In this document: positions 33,301-45,046 of the stretch, in pieces | Layout: every line of letters begins with the position of its first letter | Numbering within the stretch: the first letter of the stretch is position 1 | DNA from: Euphorbia lathyris | Taxonomy: Eukaryota > Streptophyta > Magnoliopsida > Malpighiales > Euphorbiaceae | DNA: 64,000 bases | Direction: 5' to 3' | Assembly: GCF_963576675.1 (NCBI RefSeq) | Contig: NC_088910.1 | Span: 86,114,104-86,178,103 of the forward strand | Made by a program: the position numbers and the translations under genes | The notes under the pieces: model-generated | Told to the model about the DNA's origin: nothing | Databases searched by the model: none | What the model saw: the letters and a program-made list of their open reading frames with translations, nothing else

Positions 33301-34254
33301 ATATTGATAGGAATCCGCCGATTAGCATCTTCCTCGTCCGAGGAACTTTCCCAAATGTCTACAATCATTAGATCCATAACGTGAGGAACGTTTGGATTCA
33401 AATAAAAAGGATCCGCCGATCCATACAATGCCCAGCCTATCAGATCATCATAATCCCGGAGGGACACTCTACTCATTCTCCTTGCTGCCAGTGGAATAGC
33501 TCCTCTCTGTATGAACATAAACTGCACCTTATCACTCATTGTTTCGTGACACTGCTCATACCGGTGCCTCCACCTCCTAGCATAATCCACGAATGGTTCT
33601 TCGAGGAATTGCCTGATCCTATCCAGATCTTCCAGGGATCCCGTCCATGGAACATACATCTCATATCTCGCCATAAAAGCACTCCTAAGCGGTATCCAAT
33701 GACCCATTTCTTCTTCTGATAGGCCCTGGTGCCACAACAAGGCTTCTCCCATTAGGGTTTCCGGGAAATGTTCATGTAATTCACATTGCGGGAACCCGGC
33801 GTCATACATGTGGTTGCGGAATAACTTTGCATGCTCAACAGGATCCTGGTATCCACCATACCTAGGCATTGCCAACATCGCCTCGGGTGTTTGATAAGAG
33901 GGAGAGTCTGGGGTTTGCTCCGCCAGCATCCATACCGTGTACTCTTTGATAAACCTCTTTTTCATTGCCTCCCAATCGGTCTTGACATATATAGGAAGTG
34001 ACATATACCACATCAACGGCTCACCCATCAATGAGTTACAGAACAAGCTGGTGATCTCTTCTTCCTTAAAACCCAAAGGCCCCATGGCCGACAAGTAAAA
34101 GTGAAGATGTTCCATCGGATCTTTGTTGCCATTATACTTACTAACCCTCGGTAGCGGACGCTTGATAGGTCCGATCTGCATCGCGAAGCGCTCTACAATC
34201 CTGTCCTCAGTCCTTTGGTACCTTTCTATAAATAAATATGATAATCGATCCCAA
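33261..34254 (-). pseudogene. Element D extra gag-like modules
   Basis: Located between gag and protease, where Ty3/gypsy elements normally have only a short linker. It begins with a partial module (HDWDRLSYLFIERYQ), then a second with KYNGNKDPMEHLHFYLSAMG, NSLMGEPLMWYMSLP and WEAMKKRFIKEY, and a third with YGGYQDPVEHAKLFRNHM, TLMGEALLWHQGL, FVDYARRWRHRYEQC and DDLIGWALYG. These repeat the capsid signature of gag (GxxDPxxH, then L-x-GExLxW, then a Trp-containing helix). The frame shifts near 34254 and 33290. It could be an expanded capsid or degenerate tandem duplicates. Confidence 0.7.
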
Positions 34255-34962
34255 TCATGACTTGCAAGAGTCGGGTAATGAGTGGAACCATCCCAAAGGC
34301 TCGCCTATCAGCGAATGGTGGAACCACTGAGCAATCTCGTCCACCCCGAAGGATTCAACAAACATATCGCGCATATATTCACGCAGGTGCACATCGGGAT
34401 TCTCTCCACCACTAAACAGACCCAATTCTGGCACAATAGTCCGAGACGACCCTTCCCCGGTCTCTTCAGCACTATCTTCATCATACGGTGCTCCACCGTC
34501 CAACCCTTCATCCATCGGTTCGCCTTCCGGTTCTTCGCCAAGGAAGGACACATATAGACCATTTCCGACATTGCTCTTTTCCTCGGAGTCCAACAACTCC
34601 TCTTCATTTTCCTCGAAGGATTTCATCACTACACTTTCTTTCAGACCGAATCCGATCATGCTCACCCTATGATTAGGCAATGGATTACGCCTAGTGGAAG
34701 GGTTCGCTGACGAAGGATCAGCTATCTTCTTTTCCTCGATCAAATCTTGGATCTCATGCTTCAACCTCTCACAGTTCTCAATAGTATGCCCATAACTGCT
34801 GTGGAACTCGCAATACCCTCTAGCATGTATCTGCGGAGTGGGCGGAGCCTTGTTATAAGGGGTAAGGGCTTTCAATAGTCCTTTCTTCTGCAAACGTTCG
34901 AAAACCTTTGCGTAAGTCTGATCAAATTTGGCGAACCGCCTTTTCGATAGCATTAAGATCAA
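34255..34962 (-). pseudogene. Element D gag C-terminal part with zinc knuckle and start of extra module
   Basis: Shifted one frame from the main gag. QKKGLLKALTPYNKAPP leads to the retroelement zinc knuckle CEFHSSYGHTIENC and LKHEIQDLIEEKK, all typical for the region after capsid in Tat elements. An acidic stretch is then followed by a capsid-like piece, LFSGGENPDVHLREYMRD and HHSLIGEPLGWFHSLP, the first of the extra gag-like modules. Confidence 0.8.
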
Positions 34963-36031
34963 GCACTTTCACTGCTGCAGATTCTGCACTCGCACTCGGC
35001 CCTCCGGCACTATACCCAGACTTCGTCCATTTAGTGTATGCCTTTTTCGGTTCTCCATCCCCCTCAACTGTCAAGGCGCAGCTATACATCTGATTGAAAT
35101 CAGTAAAGGGCATATACCGCAGTTCATTCTTAATATATGGCAATGTGTTGCCCACTACCATTCGGATCTGGTCCTGCTCAAGCGGCTTCTGTTTCATAAC
35201 CGCGGCTTTGGCCCTCCATCTCCTTACAAAATCGGAAAATGACTCCCCAGTCTGCTGCTTAGTGCTCTCTAGCTCCTTCAAAGTGACCTCAAGCATGGTG
35301 TTGAAGCTATACTGAGCGATGAATGACTTCACTAACTCTTTCCAATCCCTCTTCGTCACCATCGGCAATGCATGAAACCATGTGAGGGCAGCCCCCTCAA
35401 GATAGGTGTTAAACAGCCCCAAGACTTGATCCTCAGTCAGGATCGTGTGCTTCATTACAGCGACATACTGATTCATGTGGGCAGTGGGATCCCCAGTTCC
35501 ATCGAACTTTTTCATGTCAGGGAGCCGGAATTTCAAAGGCAAAGCCATTGCCGATAAACAATTCTTCAAGTTATAAAAGTCCTGACTCCCGGAACTTCCC
35601 CCACGTAGATCCTGCAGCTCTTGAGTGATGTGTTGCTTCCACTCCTCTTCCTTAGCTTTCTCTTTCTCAAGCTGCTTCCGGATATAATCCTGATAGTCAT
35701 CCTCATTCCCAAAGCGAGGTCCATCGTTCACCTCATTCTCAGCGTGTTTACTGCCACTTTTGTCATCCCTCATGGCCAGCTTAGCTAACTGGGCCGCTAT
35801 CACCGCTAACTGCTCATTAATGTTGTTCACAGAGTTTTCCAATCCGGCCACTTTTTTGTCGATCGCAGACATACTGGCTGAAGACTGAGTATACTCGGAC
35901 GAAGATGATTCCGAAGCCACAACTACCGATTCACAACTGTCAATCTGTAACTGGTCAAACTGCCTAACTAGCCGACTGCTCTCTCGGTACCACAATCGCT
36001 TAATGATGACGTCTGCGCGAACGGTATCCAT
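34922..36031 (-). pseudogene. Element D gag (matrix-like N-terminus and capsid)
   Basis: ATG at 36031. The N-terminal 170 residues include a short coiled coil (IDKKVAGLENSVNNINEQLA) and a charged helix. The capsid follows: MKKFDGTGDPTAHMNQY, YLEGAALTWFHALP, WKELVKSFIAQYS, ESFSDFVRRWRAKA and IKNELRYM. The frame is lost near 34930 and gag continues in another frame. It would form the virus-like particle in the cytoplasm. Confidence 0.9.
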
Positions 36032-37952
36032 TAGTATGTATGTATGATTTTATATGCATGATTCGTGGTGTGTGCGTTTATTTATTTACGGATATGTAAG
36101 ATAAGAAGAACAAATGTTAGTCTAATTACACGTATCACAAAATCTCTCTTCCACCCTTATTCCTCCACGCACTCGACGGTCCAAGTCTCTTTCCTAGGAT
36201 TTTGGTTTGGGGCTCACATTGCGGTCCAAGGGACGCGTGATGCCGTGGATTATTGCGGAAAAATAAATCATTCACCATACAACACAGTTCGTTTTTGACG
36301 CATCAGCGTTCAGTGACTAAGAAATCGACCAAGTTGGATTGTCCTTTCGGAATAACTCATCTTTCGTCCTTTCGTGAGACGCATTAGTTCGGGTTTTGAC
36401 TCCCTTTGAGCGCATCTCAGTTTTTAGACGTGGTACGAGTTATTCTTCTAGTCCAATCGTTCGTTATTGTCAATGACTCGTTCCCTTTTGTTCGCGCGGG
36501 TTTGTGTCTCGATTTTTGGATTACAACGGGATCTTTTGGATCTATCGAGAGACGTAACCATGTGTTTATTTAGTGATGGAATCACTTTTGGATTTTATTT
36601 TAGGGAACAGACTCATCGCGTAACGCGTTTGTTCTTAGCGTCGAGGATCCGTTTGCTCATTTTAGCTACGTGAAAAGACGGCGAGTCTTATTTTGAGCGC
36701 ACGATAACCTTTCGGCTAGCAACAGTTCGTTGTTCTTCCCAATTCACGGGATATATCATCTTAGTGTGGTTATAGAAAATCAACGTTTCGTTGAATCGCA
36801 TGCTTATTCGAAGCGAGGATATCACCGTTCTCTTTCCTTTAGGCACGAATTAAGCAAACACGTACATCGGGCCATATTTCTTGCAGTTTTGGTAACAGTC
36901 GAAATGATCGAGTCGTTAGTCAAAACCCGCAGTCTCGTCCATATGGCGCAATTATATGGTTTGGCTTAATTCGGCTTTGTGATTTTAAACGGGGTATACA
37001 CTCGTTCGAGGCACGTATTCAATGGCATTGGTTTATTTTCTTTAACTACTCTCGGTATTGACATATATCGTAGATTCGGAATGATTTTGGTCGTTTAGTT
37101 CATTTTTTGCTTTTCTTTTCTTAGTCACTTCTGCGAACACGTCCATTTCTCTTAAGAACGACACGGGGCATAACGTAAAAGCTCATCTTTTATTCGGAAG
37201 GGACGGGCTACTTGTGCGAAACTTTTCACGTTACGACAGGGTCGTTCAAAATAGAAATGTTCTTCATTTTCGTTTCGTTATGATCTCGTTTTATCCCAAT
37301 TTATTTAAAGAATGTGAATAACGGCTACTATTAATATAGTCTTTTGTATCGAAACGTAACTATCCTTAACACCAAACCGATTCATACTAATACGTGCTTA
37401 CGTCATAACGCATTTCCTGAACGTGTGCCTTCGTCGGGACACAGAAAGGGACAAGGCGGGCCGCACATGTTCATTCATACGAGATGGCTAAGTCGTCTTT
37501 CGTTCAAATCGTTTCGATGTTTTAGGGTAATTAGTACGTCGATTCACGAGTATATATTAACGCATCGTTTCATTTTCTTTACATACTTTAGGATTTAGAC
37601 ACGTATCATGGCGATTTGAAAACACGAATTGATTTATTTATCACACCAAAAATAGTAACGGGTAATCCTATGGCAACTTCTAAGGCTACTATATGCTGAC
37701 ACGGCTGAGCGTGGGACCTCACGGGACCGCACAAATTCGCCCCTAACGAATGGATGGGGACCCTTTGGCGCCTTACTGTAAGGGGGAACTTACACTAGCC
37801 TCTTTCGAGCGACGAATGGACTCTCGCTAGAGGTTTCGCGGAAATTACCCAAAAGGTTTGCAATAATGCACATGAATGCATACGAAAAGAAATAATACGA
37901 TCCGTCCCCATTAATGGCTTAATACACGCCTTCCGGAATCAAATTTCTCGCT
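36032..37952 (-). other. Element D leader between primer site and gag
   Basis: 1.9 kb with no long minus-strand reading frame, so the extra ORF1 of classical Ogre elements is absent or decayed. Short plus-strand frames here have no domain signal. Confidence 0.65.
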
Positions 37953-37970
37953 TCCCCAGCAGAGTCGCCA
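37953..37970 (-). promoter_or_regulatory. Primer binding site, element D
   Basis: Minus strand TGGCGACTCTGCTGGGGA, two bases inside the right LTR; this 18-mer is the PBS class used by Ogre-type elements. Confidence 0.9.
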
Positions 37971-37972
37971 CT

Positions 37973-39559
37973 TGTTAGACGAGGTGCCGCGGCCTAATCT
38001 CCCGGGCGGACCGGCGGGTGGACACCTCATGGCGATGTAAGCGGTGATTGGCGCCGAAAGCAACCAATCGTGGAATCAAGCTGCTCGGCAGGACCGGAGC
38101 TCGGAGATATGGAAGAGTCGCCACCCATGAATGGGAAAATGAACACCGATCCCTTGCGGGAGACCGGTGTGGGTTCGGGAAACTTAGGTACGAGCCGAGA
38201 AGGCTAGCTCCTTTCCGGAGAAAGGCTACTAGGCACCCCGACATCGCCCGGTTATGAACCACCGGCCTCCTACTCAGCATGTTAGGCGATAACGGACTAA
38301 TCGTATATTTCTTTAAGTTTAAAATTCATTTGAAACCTTTTCTTTCTCGTTTTGAAAACCGTTTTGAGCATACATTATTGAAAAGCCACTTTAGTAAAGA
38401 ATCACCCATTTACATCAGTTCAATATACATATAAAAGAGAGGGGAAGAAGGAAGAATTGATTTATTTACAACGTGATTTACATTTCGTGTTGCGTGTTAA
38501 TTCTATACTAACTTATTTCCCCAAAACGAGTTCATTTACATGGTTCGCACCTTAATCGCCGTTGGAACGATTTAGGTACGTTTCAAAACCCCGTTTGATG
38601 AAGTCCGCCTGAATCGCCGTTGGAACGACTCAAGTGTTTGAAAACATTAAGGTAAAAACCTTTAATAAGAAAACGTGGTTAAGCATACAAGTCAATTTAT
38701 TTTGTATATATCATTTAAGAAAACGATTCAAAAACTCTATTATTTATAATGAAAACGATTTTAATTACAAGGTTCGCTTAATCCGTCGTTGGAACGGACT
38801 AAGGTTTTAAAACGTGATCTTTTGGAAACAAGTTAAAGATGTCAAGAAAACGTTATTTACACTTTTAGAACCTCTAGAAAAGCCTTTAGTTTAAATCATC
38901 AAATTGAAAACTCTTTTTGGTGATTTATTTCCCCCTTTTGACTCAATGGACTCTTTACTTGTCATAATTACAACAATAAACATATTAAATCAAAATTCAC
39001 TCCAAATAAAGCCCATTTGAAATATGGACCCCTAAATGTCCAAAGAATAAAGAAAATAATATAGACATATATATACATTTTAGCCAAAAAAACCCATGAA
39101 ATATTTATAGAGAAAATAAGGATAAGTGAAAAGATACTATGTAATAAACATATAAGAAATGATAATAAAAATACTAAATATAATACATTTTTACTTTAAA
39201 CATGTGAAAATAATAGATAAAGCTCCTAAATAAGAAAATAACATTTATCCCCAAAATAGTTTCACCTAAAAATAACTAATATAACCCGAATAGCCCAAAA
39301 ACTATATATATATATACATAATGTAGTTTAAATATCAAAATAATACCCATTATCCACAAAATATCTACTAATTAATTACTTCCAAAACACCCAAATAAAT
39401 AACCTTCTAAAATAAGATCCATTATCATTTAAATGAAGGAAAAAGAAAATATATATATACATATACTTATATAGATTAAATCAAAAAATGATATATAAAT
39501 ATCCTAAATAACTATATGTACCAACTATCCAAAAATAGTTTGAAAATATTTATTACATA

Positions 39560-39613
<54 letters not shown>

Positions 39614-40917
39614 AAGGATTAGAAGCTTAAAAGTTGAGAAAGAGGGACTAAAACAGCATTATTTACATTCTGGTAGATTTACCGACGAAAAATCCGTCGG
39701 TAAACAGCAATTAGTGACAGAAATGGTAAATTACAGCAGCACTCCATTTATTTCCAGATTTATTCAAAAGCTTTAAATTAAGTCTAATTCAATCGTTTTG
39801 GATTTCCGAACTACAAAAAATGGATCATAGTCAATAACGGAAGTTCCTAAAACGACGTTTTTATTTTAAAACGTTATTTGGAAATTTCTTTTTCTAAAAA
39901 AAGGCTTATAATTACAACGTCTTTTAATACCCGAACTACCCTTTTTATCGGATCACGGTTCGTATTGGGATATCAAAACGAGGTTTTTATTTTATTTTAA
40001 AATAAAACCAAATTTTATTCAACCCGAAATGGAAATTAAATAAATACACCAAATTAAATAAAAAGTGATAAAATAAATGAACAACTAAATAAATAAAAAC
40101 TATAAAAATAAATAAAGGAAAGAAATAAATTAAATAAAAATAAAAACGAGTCTAGTCCTCGGATAATACCTTAAGTTCGGTATTGACGGTTGACGTCGGT
40201 TGATTCCACGAATCGTGCTTCCCGTTGTTTTTGGTAAAATTTTAACTCTTAGGAGATTTGGAATTTTTAGGAAAAAAAATATTTTTTCCCAAAAATCAAT
40301 TTTCTCTCTCTAAAAATGTTTAGAGTGAGAAAATCTTTCCCAAAAAGCCTCCCCCCTTCAAATGCATAGGGATCCGTGCCTTTTATAGGCATTGGATCCC
40401 CGGACGGAATGGGCGACGCCCGAGCAAGATCGGGCGTCGCCCAAAGGGGTTGGGCGGCCGCCCAAGCCATGTTGGGCGGCCGCCCAACCATCGTTGGACG
40501 CTCGCCCAACGGCTGCCGGACGCGCTCGCCCGACGCCTGTCGGGGCGCGTCTCGCGCCGTCGGGTGCACACGCCCCGTGGCTGTCGAGCGTGCGCTCCGC
40601 GCCGCCAAGCTCGTGCGTCCAACAGACGTCGAGTGCGCGCCACTCGCAGTCGGACGCGTGCATCCAGCGGACGTCGAGCGCGCGCCCCGTGCTATCGGAC
40701 GGGCATCCGACCATCGTTGGACGCGCGTCAGCTGCCGCTAGGCGCTCGCACCGCGCCGCTGAGCACTCGCGAGCCGTCCAATCGACGACCGCGCACCATC
40801 GCAACTTCTCCTTCCTTATTATATATTATTTTTTTGTTTTTAAAACTTCCGGAATCAACCGTTTCAACCGTCTTGTTTACAAGTTTTCATCACAGGTCCT
40901 CCGACTCGGTGTCTATA
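37973..40917 (-). repeat. Element D 5' LTR (right copy)
   Basis: Matches 21317-24187, with an expanded (TA)n run near 39564-39611 and changes in the GC-rich U3. Its outer end is TA rather than CA (...TGTCTATA). The TATA box is on the minus strand at 40381-40387. Confidence 0.93.
40381..40387 (-). promoter_or_regulatory. TATA box of element D promoter LTR
   Basis: CCTATAAAAGGC on the minus strand, with the GC-rich U3 (about 40400-40790) immediately upstream in transcription sense. Confidence 0.7.
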
Positions 40918-40922
40918 GCGTG

Positions 40923-42048
40923 ACTGGCCTTAGAGAAACCCTTGACAAAAGAACCGTAAGATAATCAAGGTTTAAGGAAAAACAAGGTTACCTTCATCAA
41001 GTTCTGTAAACTTCACATAAGTGATCTCGCCCCCTTCCCGGCGGATCAAGGGGAAATCATTCATCATGAAGTCCAAGGCGTCGGCGTATGTCCAAGCCTC
41101 CGCCTTGAAACTTTTCATAATATTCGCCACTTCATCACTGTCCGTCAATATACGCATGTCTCCAGCCATATGTAAGGGTCTGGCACTCCAAACCGACGGA
41201 AAGCCTAGAGACTCGCCCTCCCTTATCTTTATATAGAAGAACTTTTCATCCCAGAGGTGGACATTAGACATCTTGCCGCTAAACGGCGAGTAAGTTCCAA
41301 ACTTAACAAAGGTGTAAAAGGACTCGGCCTTTCGTTTCGTCGGTTTGTGAATAGTTCGGAAGACTCGAGGGTTACAAACTACCCCTAAATTTGAAGCTAA
41401 ATAACAATCCAGAGCTACATCTAACCAGCCATTTGGATGCAGCTGGCTGACAGTGATGTCAAAGTAAGCTAAGATGTCCGCCATCATCTTAGGAAGAGGA
41501 AGCCGGAACCCTCTTTTTACGTGACAACTGTATACAGATAAATACCCCCTTGGCGGACAGGCGGGTCTCTGATGAGCTTCTGCCAACATAGTCTCATATT
41601 CTTTTATCCAAGGGAAGCGGTCCGCCAGATTCGCTAGATCCGCGGCGCTCATACGAGAGGAAGTGGACTCCGCATGAGGCGCCTTTTTCCTAAACGGGGC
41701 TGAAGAAGATGCCTCCATCCCCGAAAACCACCTAGAATCTATTGCCGGAGCAAGACGAGCAACGGCGACAGGAATGTTCCGAATCCTACCTGAACGAGTT
41801 CGACCGCTATTACACGCCGAGTTACGCAACTCAGCTAAATCGCAACTAATAGTACCTTCAGAAGAATCAGAATTCTCCAAAGAGGAAGAAGTCCAGCTAA
41901 CTACGGTTTCGGAAGAAGTGGTCAAATTAAAAAGTTCAAAAGTATTGAAAGATTCTGAACTCCGAGAGACTCTGGACAAAAACTCGAAGGAAAATGGAAG
42001 AGGAATGCAAATGGAGTGGAAAGTGAAAGAGAGGAAGGAAGAAGACAT
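40923..42048 (-). pseudogene. Element A antisense gene, first large exon (Transposase_28-like)
   Basis: Open from an ATG at 42048 to a TAA near 40972. After a Ser-rich, poorly conserved N-terminus it reads CPPRGYLSVYSCHVKRGF, LPLPKMMADILAYFDIT, SQLHPNGWLD, SNLGVVCNPRVFR and KFFYIKIREGESLGFPS, the pattern of the 'putative gypsy-type transposon' (Transposase_28) family found as antisense genes in Tat elements. B carries the same protein. D is inserted just downstream, cutting the gene from its later exons. The true translation start is uncertain. Confidence 0.8.
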
Positions 42049-42195
42049 TTTCTCTTTCCTCGAGCGGCGTGCTTACGACACGTGTCACCCGTCGATTGGC
42101 ATCGAACAGAGTGACCATCAATGCAAGTCATCATGACAGCGCGCGAAGAAGCTCAAAAGCCCTAAAGGACTTTAAGGGAACTTTAGGGGGGCTTC

Positions 42196-42715
42196 TGATA
42201 ACATTGGGATATTATCAGGAGGATCAAAGGAGATATTCGCCTAGAACGGCCACGTATCGATCACCTAATACCGAGATGTGATGGCGTATCAGGCAAGAAG
42301 ATCTGACAGGCGGATCACTAAGACTTCGCCACAAGAGATCCGCAATCAAACCTATGTGGCGATCCGCCATAACCTCTCAATCCACCAGCGGAACAACTGA
42401 GCCGATTCCACAATAAAGGCCATTAACGAGCTATTAATAATCTAACAGGCATACTTAAAGGAAACCAGTAACCGCCATTAATCAAGCATTAATGGAGACT
42501 TTCTAGTTACTAAAGGTTATAACTTCATGACTATATATAGCTTGCATCTCAAGCTATCAATGTACACATTCACACAATCCTAGAAACCCTACTTTGTCAA
42601 TTCAGTTTACTCTTTCATACTTTATACTGACTTTGGCATCGGAGCTTCCCCTCGTTGAACCCAACGACGCCCCCACAGGGACAGAAGCTAATCGGAAATT
42701 CTCCACAAGTCATCA
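42196..42715 (+). repeat. Element A 3' LTR
   Basis: Pairs with 5510-6029. Preceded by TTTAGGGGGGCTTC, a weak polypurine tract. TATA copy at 42532-42539. Confidence 0.93.
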
Positions 42716-42952
42716 GCTGATAAAACACTCCCCCAAAACCATCAGGCCCCAGAGAACTGTCTCTATTCATGTTAAAAATAGCATTTCTAATCTCAGTAAC
42801 CGAGGGGCGCCCAGTAAGAGTGTCATTATCCTCTTCCGTCACACTATGAGGAATTACGGAGTTGACGGCTTTATAATTGATGTGCCTTAATCTGCCAGTG
42901 AAAAGTGTCTCATAGTAGCTAACGACATGCTGTGAAATTACATTTTCATCCT
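42716..42952 (-). pseudogene. LINE remainder: N-terminal RT segment of ORF2
   Basis: Reads from 42952 leftward: HVVSYYETLFTGRLRHIN, PSVTEIRNAIFNMNRD and GPDGFGGVFYQ, the conserved region upstream of the LINE RT fingers. It continues in frame into 5509 once element A and its 5-bp duplication are set aside. The LINE ends abruptly near 42952, i.e. it is 5'-truncated and lacks ORF1 and the endonuclease. Confidence 0.88.
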
Positions 42953-44089
42953 AAAAAATTATTTATTGGGTTTTGTAAATTACATAAAATATGATGCAAG
43001 TTTTGTCAAATCATAAGACGTAAAATTGGATGAAAGTTAATTTGACGAGTTAATGTGATTAACCTAAATATTACATAAGACGGTTATGTAATCAACCAAT
43101 TAAATTTATTTAATTGAGTCTTTGCATGTTTGGAGTTATGGACATATTTGGACCCTCTTTTAGTCTTTTGGTATTTTTTGAAATAGGGCCTGTGCGTCCT
43201 GCCTTTCTACTATCTATTGTAATTTCTCCTCTCATCTAATTCCCTTCAATTCAGTTGAAGTTTTCTTATAGTAGTATAGAAATTAATATGTAATTTCAAG
43301 ACGCCATGGAGAAGACGGATGACCTAAAGAGAAATATGTAATAGTTAGTATTTCCTTAGGTTTGGCCTTTTTATTCCGTCTCTGGCTCGACGGAATAATT
43401 TAGATGATATGTCCATAACACCAATGTATGTATGTATGTGTGTCTGATGTATGCTAAAGCAAATCAAGACTAAGTTAGATTATGAGACTTAAATAAAAAT
43501 CCCTCATTAAAAAGTTAAGTAAATAAGCAAGTTATTAAAATCGGTTGCCCCTCCCTAATATTATAATTCAGCCGGCAGTACTGGGGGCCTTTGGGTTGTT
43601 GGCTAAAGTCAAGCTCGGGGTCTTATGGTAACACATGGATTATCGAAAATCGTTCTTTCATGAATATGGGGTAGTACTTAAATTAGATTATGATAATTGG
43701 ATGAGCAAACTCATGTTGTCATAAACTAATGGGCAAGATGGTTGGGATTAATATGAATGACATATTAGTTACTAATGTGGTTAGTAACCCAATAACCTAG
43801 GAATCACATTCGAGATGTGATTGATTGCATGAATCTACCTAACGAATGGGACTAGCTTGTTGGCTAAAGTCAAGGCGAAATCTCAGGAATTAGGATCCTA
43901 GCTCACTAAAGGATTTGTGAAATTCTTCGAATTAATATGGAGGGTTATTAATTTGGCAAAATAGTGGGAGCAATCTGAAATAAATTAAAAGGCCTATAAT
44001 TTTAGATTGTTATACTTTAAAGCAAATGAATGACATACGTTTACTCTTTCTCACTCTCAGGTTTTGTTTAAACACACACTCTTAAAATC
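42953..44089. other. Non-coding stretch upstream of copia gag
   Basis: No reading frame and no match by eye to the copia LTR at 47941. It contains two copies of TTGTTGGCTAAAGTCAAG (near 43597 and 43858), a short TATG microsatellite near 43424 and GACGCCATGGAGAAGACGG near 43301. It may be the long leader of the copia element, but I cannot place its 5' end. No TGGTATCAGAGC primer site is visible. Confidence 0.5.
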
Positions 44090-45046
44090 ATGACTAAAAC
44101 CAATCTGCAAAACATTCTTACCGATAACAAACTGAATGGTTCAAACTTCACCGACTGGTTTCGCAACCTCAAAATTGTTTTGAAGTTCGAGAAAATTGGG
44201 TATGTACTTGATACACCGATACCCCCTTACCCAATGGATGATGCTCCCTACCAAGAGGTTTATGCTTACTTGGAGCATAAAGCTGATGACGATCAAGTAG
44301 GGGACATCATACTTGCATCATTGACACCGGAGGTTAAAAGGCAACTACATTCAGATATGGATGCCTCCTCCATGGTCAAGTACCTTAAAGAGCTATTTGT
44401 GATAGAAACTCGGTGCGAGCGCTTCGAAATAACCAAAGAGTTATATAAAAGCAAGATGCAGGAGGGCACATCTGTGATGGTACATTGTGCCAAGATGATC
44501 AGCCTCATAACCAAGTTTTCTAGTATTGGAGATGCGATGGACCATGAACTAAGTGAAAACTTACTTCTACAGTCCCTCCTTGAGAGCTACTCACAGTTCA
44601 TCATGAACTATCAGATGAGTGGCTTGCAAACCTCTCTTGTAGAGCTTGCACATATGCTCGAGTCAGTCGAGCCCATTATAAAAGAAAACGAGGAACTGTT
44701 GGCCCTTGCTATTGAAGGATCGAGAAAAAGGAAAGGGGTCGCTCCCGATCCAAACCATCTTGATAAATGCAAGGGGGCTGTGCTCACCGAAACAAAGGGA
44801 AAGGAACCAAAGAAGCCCAAAGGAAAGTGCTACTATTGTGGTGACTTAGGGCATTGGAAGAGGGATTGCATGGAGTACCTAACCTTCCACGAGAAGGAAA
44901 ATAACGGTGCTTCAGCTTCTGGTATGTTTTATATTGAAATAAATACAGTTTCATTGTCTGAATCTTGGGTACTTGATACTGGATGTGGATCTCATATTTG
45001 TACAAATATGCAGGAGCTAAAACAGACTAAGGAACTTAAGAAATGA
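44090..45046 (+). pseudogene. Element E gag and protease start
   Basis: The ATG at 44090 opens a copia gag of the UBN2 type: LNGSNFTDWFRNLKIVLKFE, YLEHKADDDQVGDIILASL and MSGLQTSLVELAHMLES. The zinc knuckle CYYCGDLGHWKRDC is near 44830. The start of the protease follows (SWVLDTGCGSHICTNM, catalytic DTG). The segment ends at TGA 45044-45046. Confidence 0.9.

Larger units (their letters stand above)
21317..40917 (-). mobile_element. Element D: Ogre/Tat-like Ty3/gypsy retrotransposon, 19.6 kb, minus strand
   Basis: LTRs 21317-24187 and 37973-40917 with an exact GCGTG duplication (21312-21316, 40918-40922). Orientation is minus: the primer site TGGCGACTCTGCTGGGGA (complement of 37953-37970) adjoins the right LTR, and gag-pol reads right to left. 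Very large size, about 2.9-kb LTRs, this PBS, the VDDGS protease, the second RNase H and an antisense gene fit Ogre/Tat. The leader (36032-37952) lacks the extra ORF1 that classical Ogre elements have. It interrupts the antisense gene of element A. Confidence 0.93.
5510..42715 (+). mobile_element. Element A: Tat-type Ty3/gypsy retrotransposon, split by C and D
   Basis: Bounded by 520-bp direct LTRs (5510-6029 and 42196-42715), both TGATAACATT...AAGTCATCA, with CCTGA/GCTGA flanks. Gag-pol is on the plus strand and a spliced antisense gene lies between integrase and the 3' LTR. Two later insertions, C (8314-15945) and D (21317-40917), expand it from about 9.96 kb to 37.2 kb. Element B is the same family at about 10.01 kb after removing its own insertion, which supports the boundaries. 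About 14 LTR substitutions were counted by eye. A second RNase H-like domain and an antisense gene place it in the Tat lineage. Confidence 0.93.

Noticed and set aside
36065..37598. Short plus-strand frames in the element D leader
   Set aside because: Opposite to gag, no domain or codon pattern, no counterpart elsewhere.
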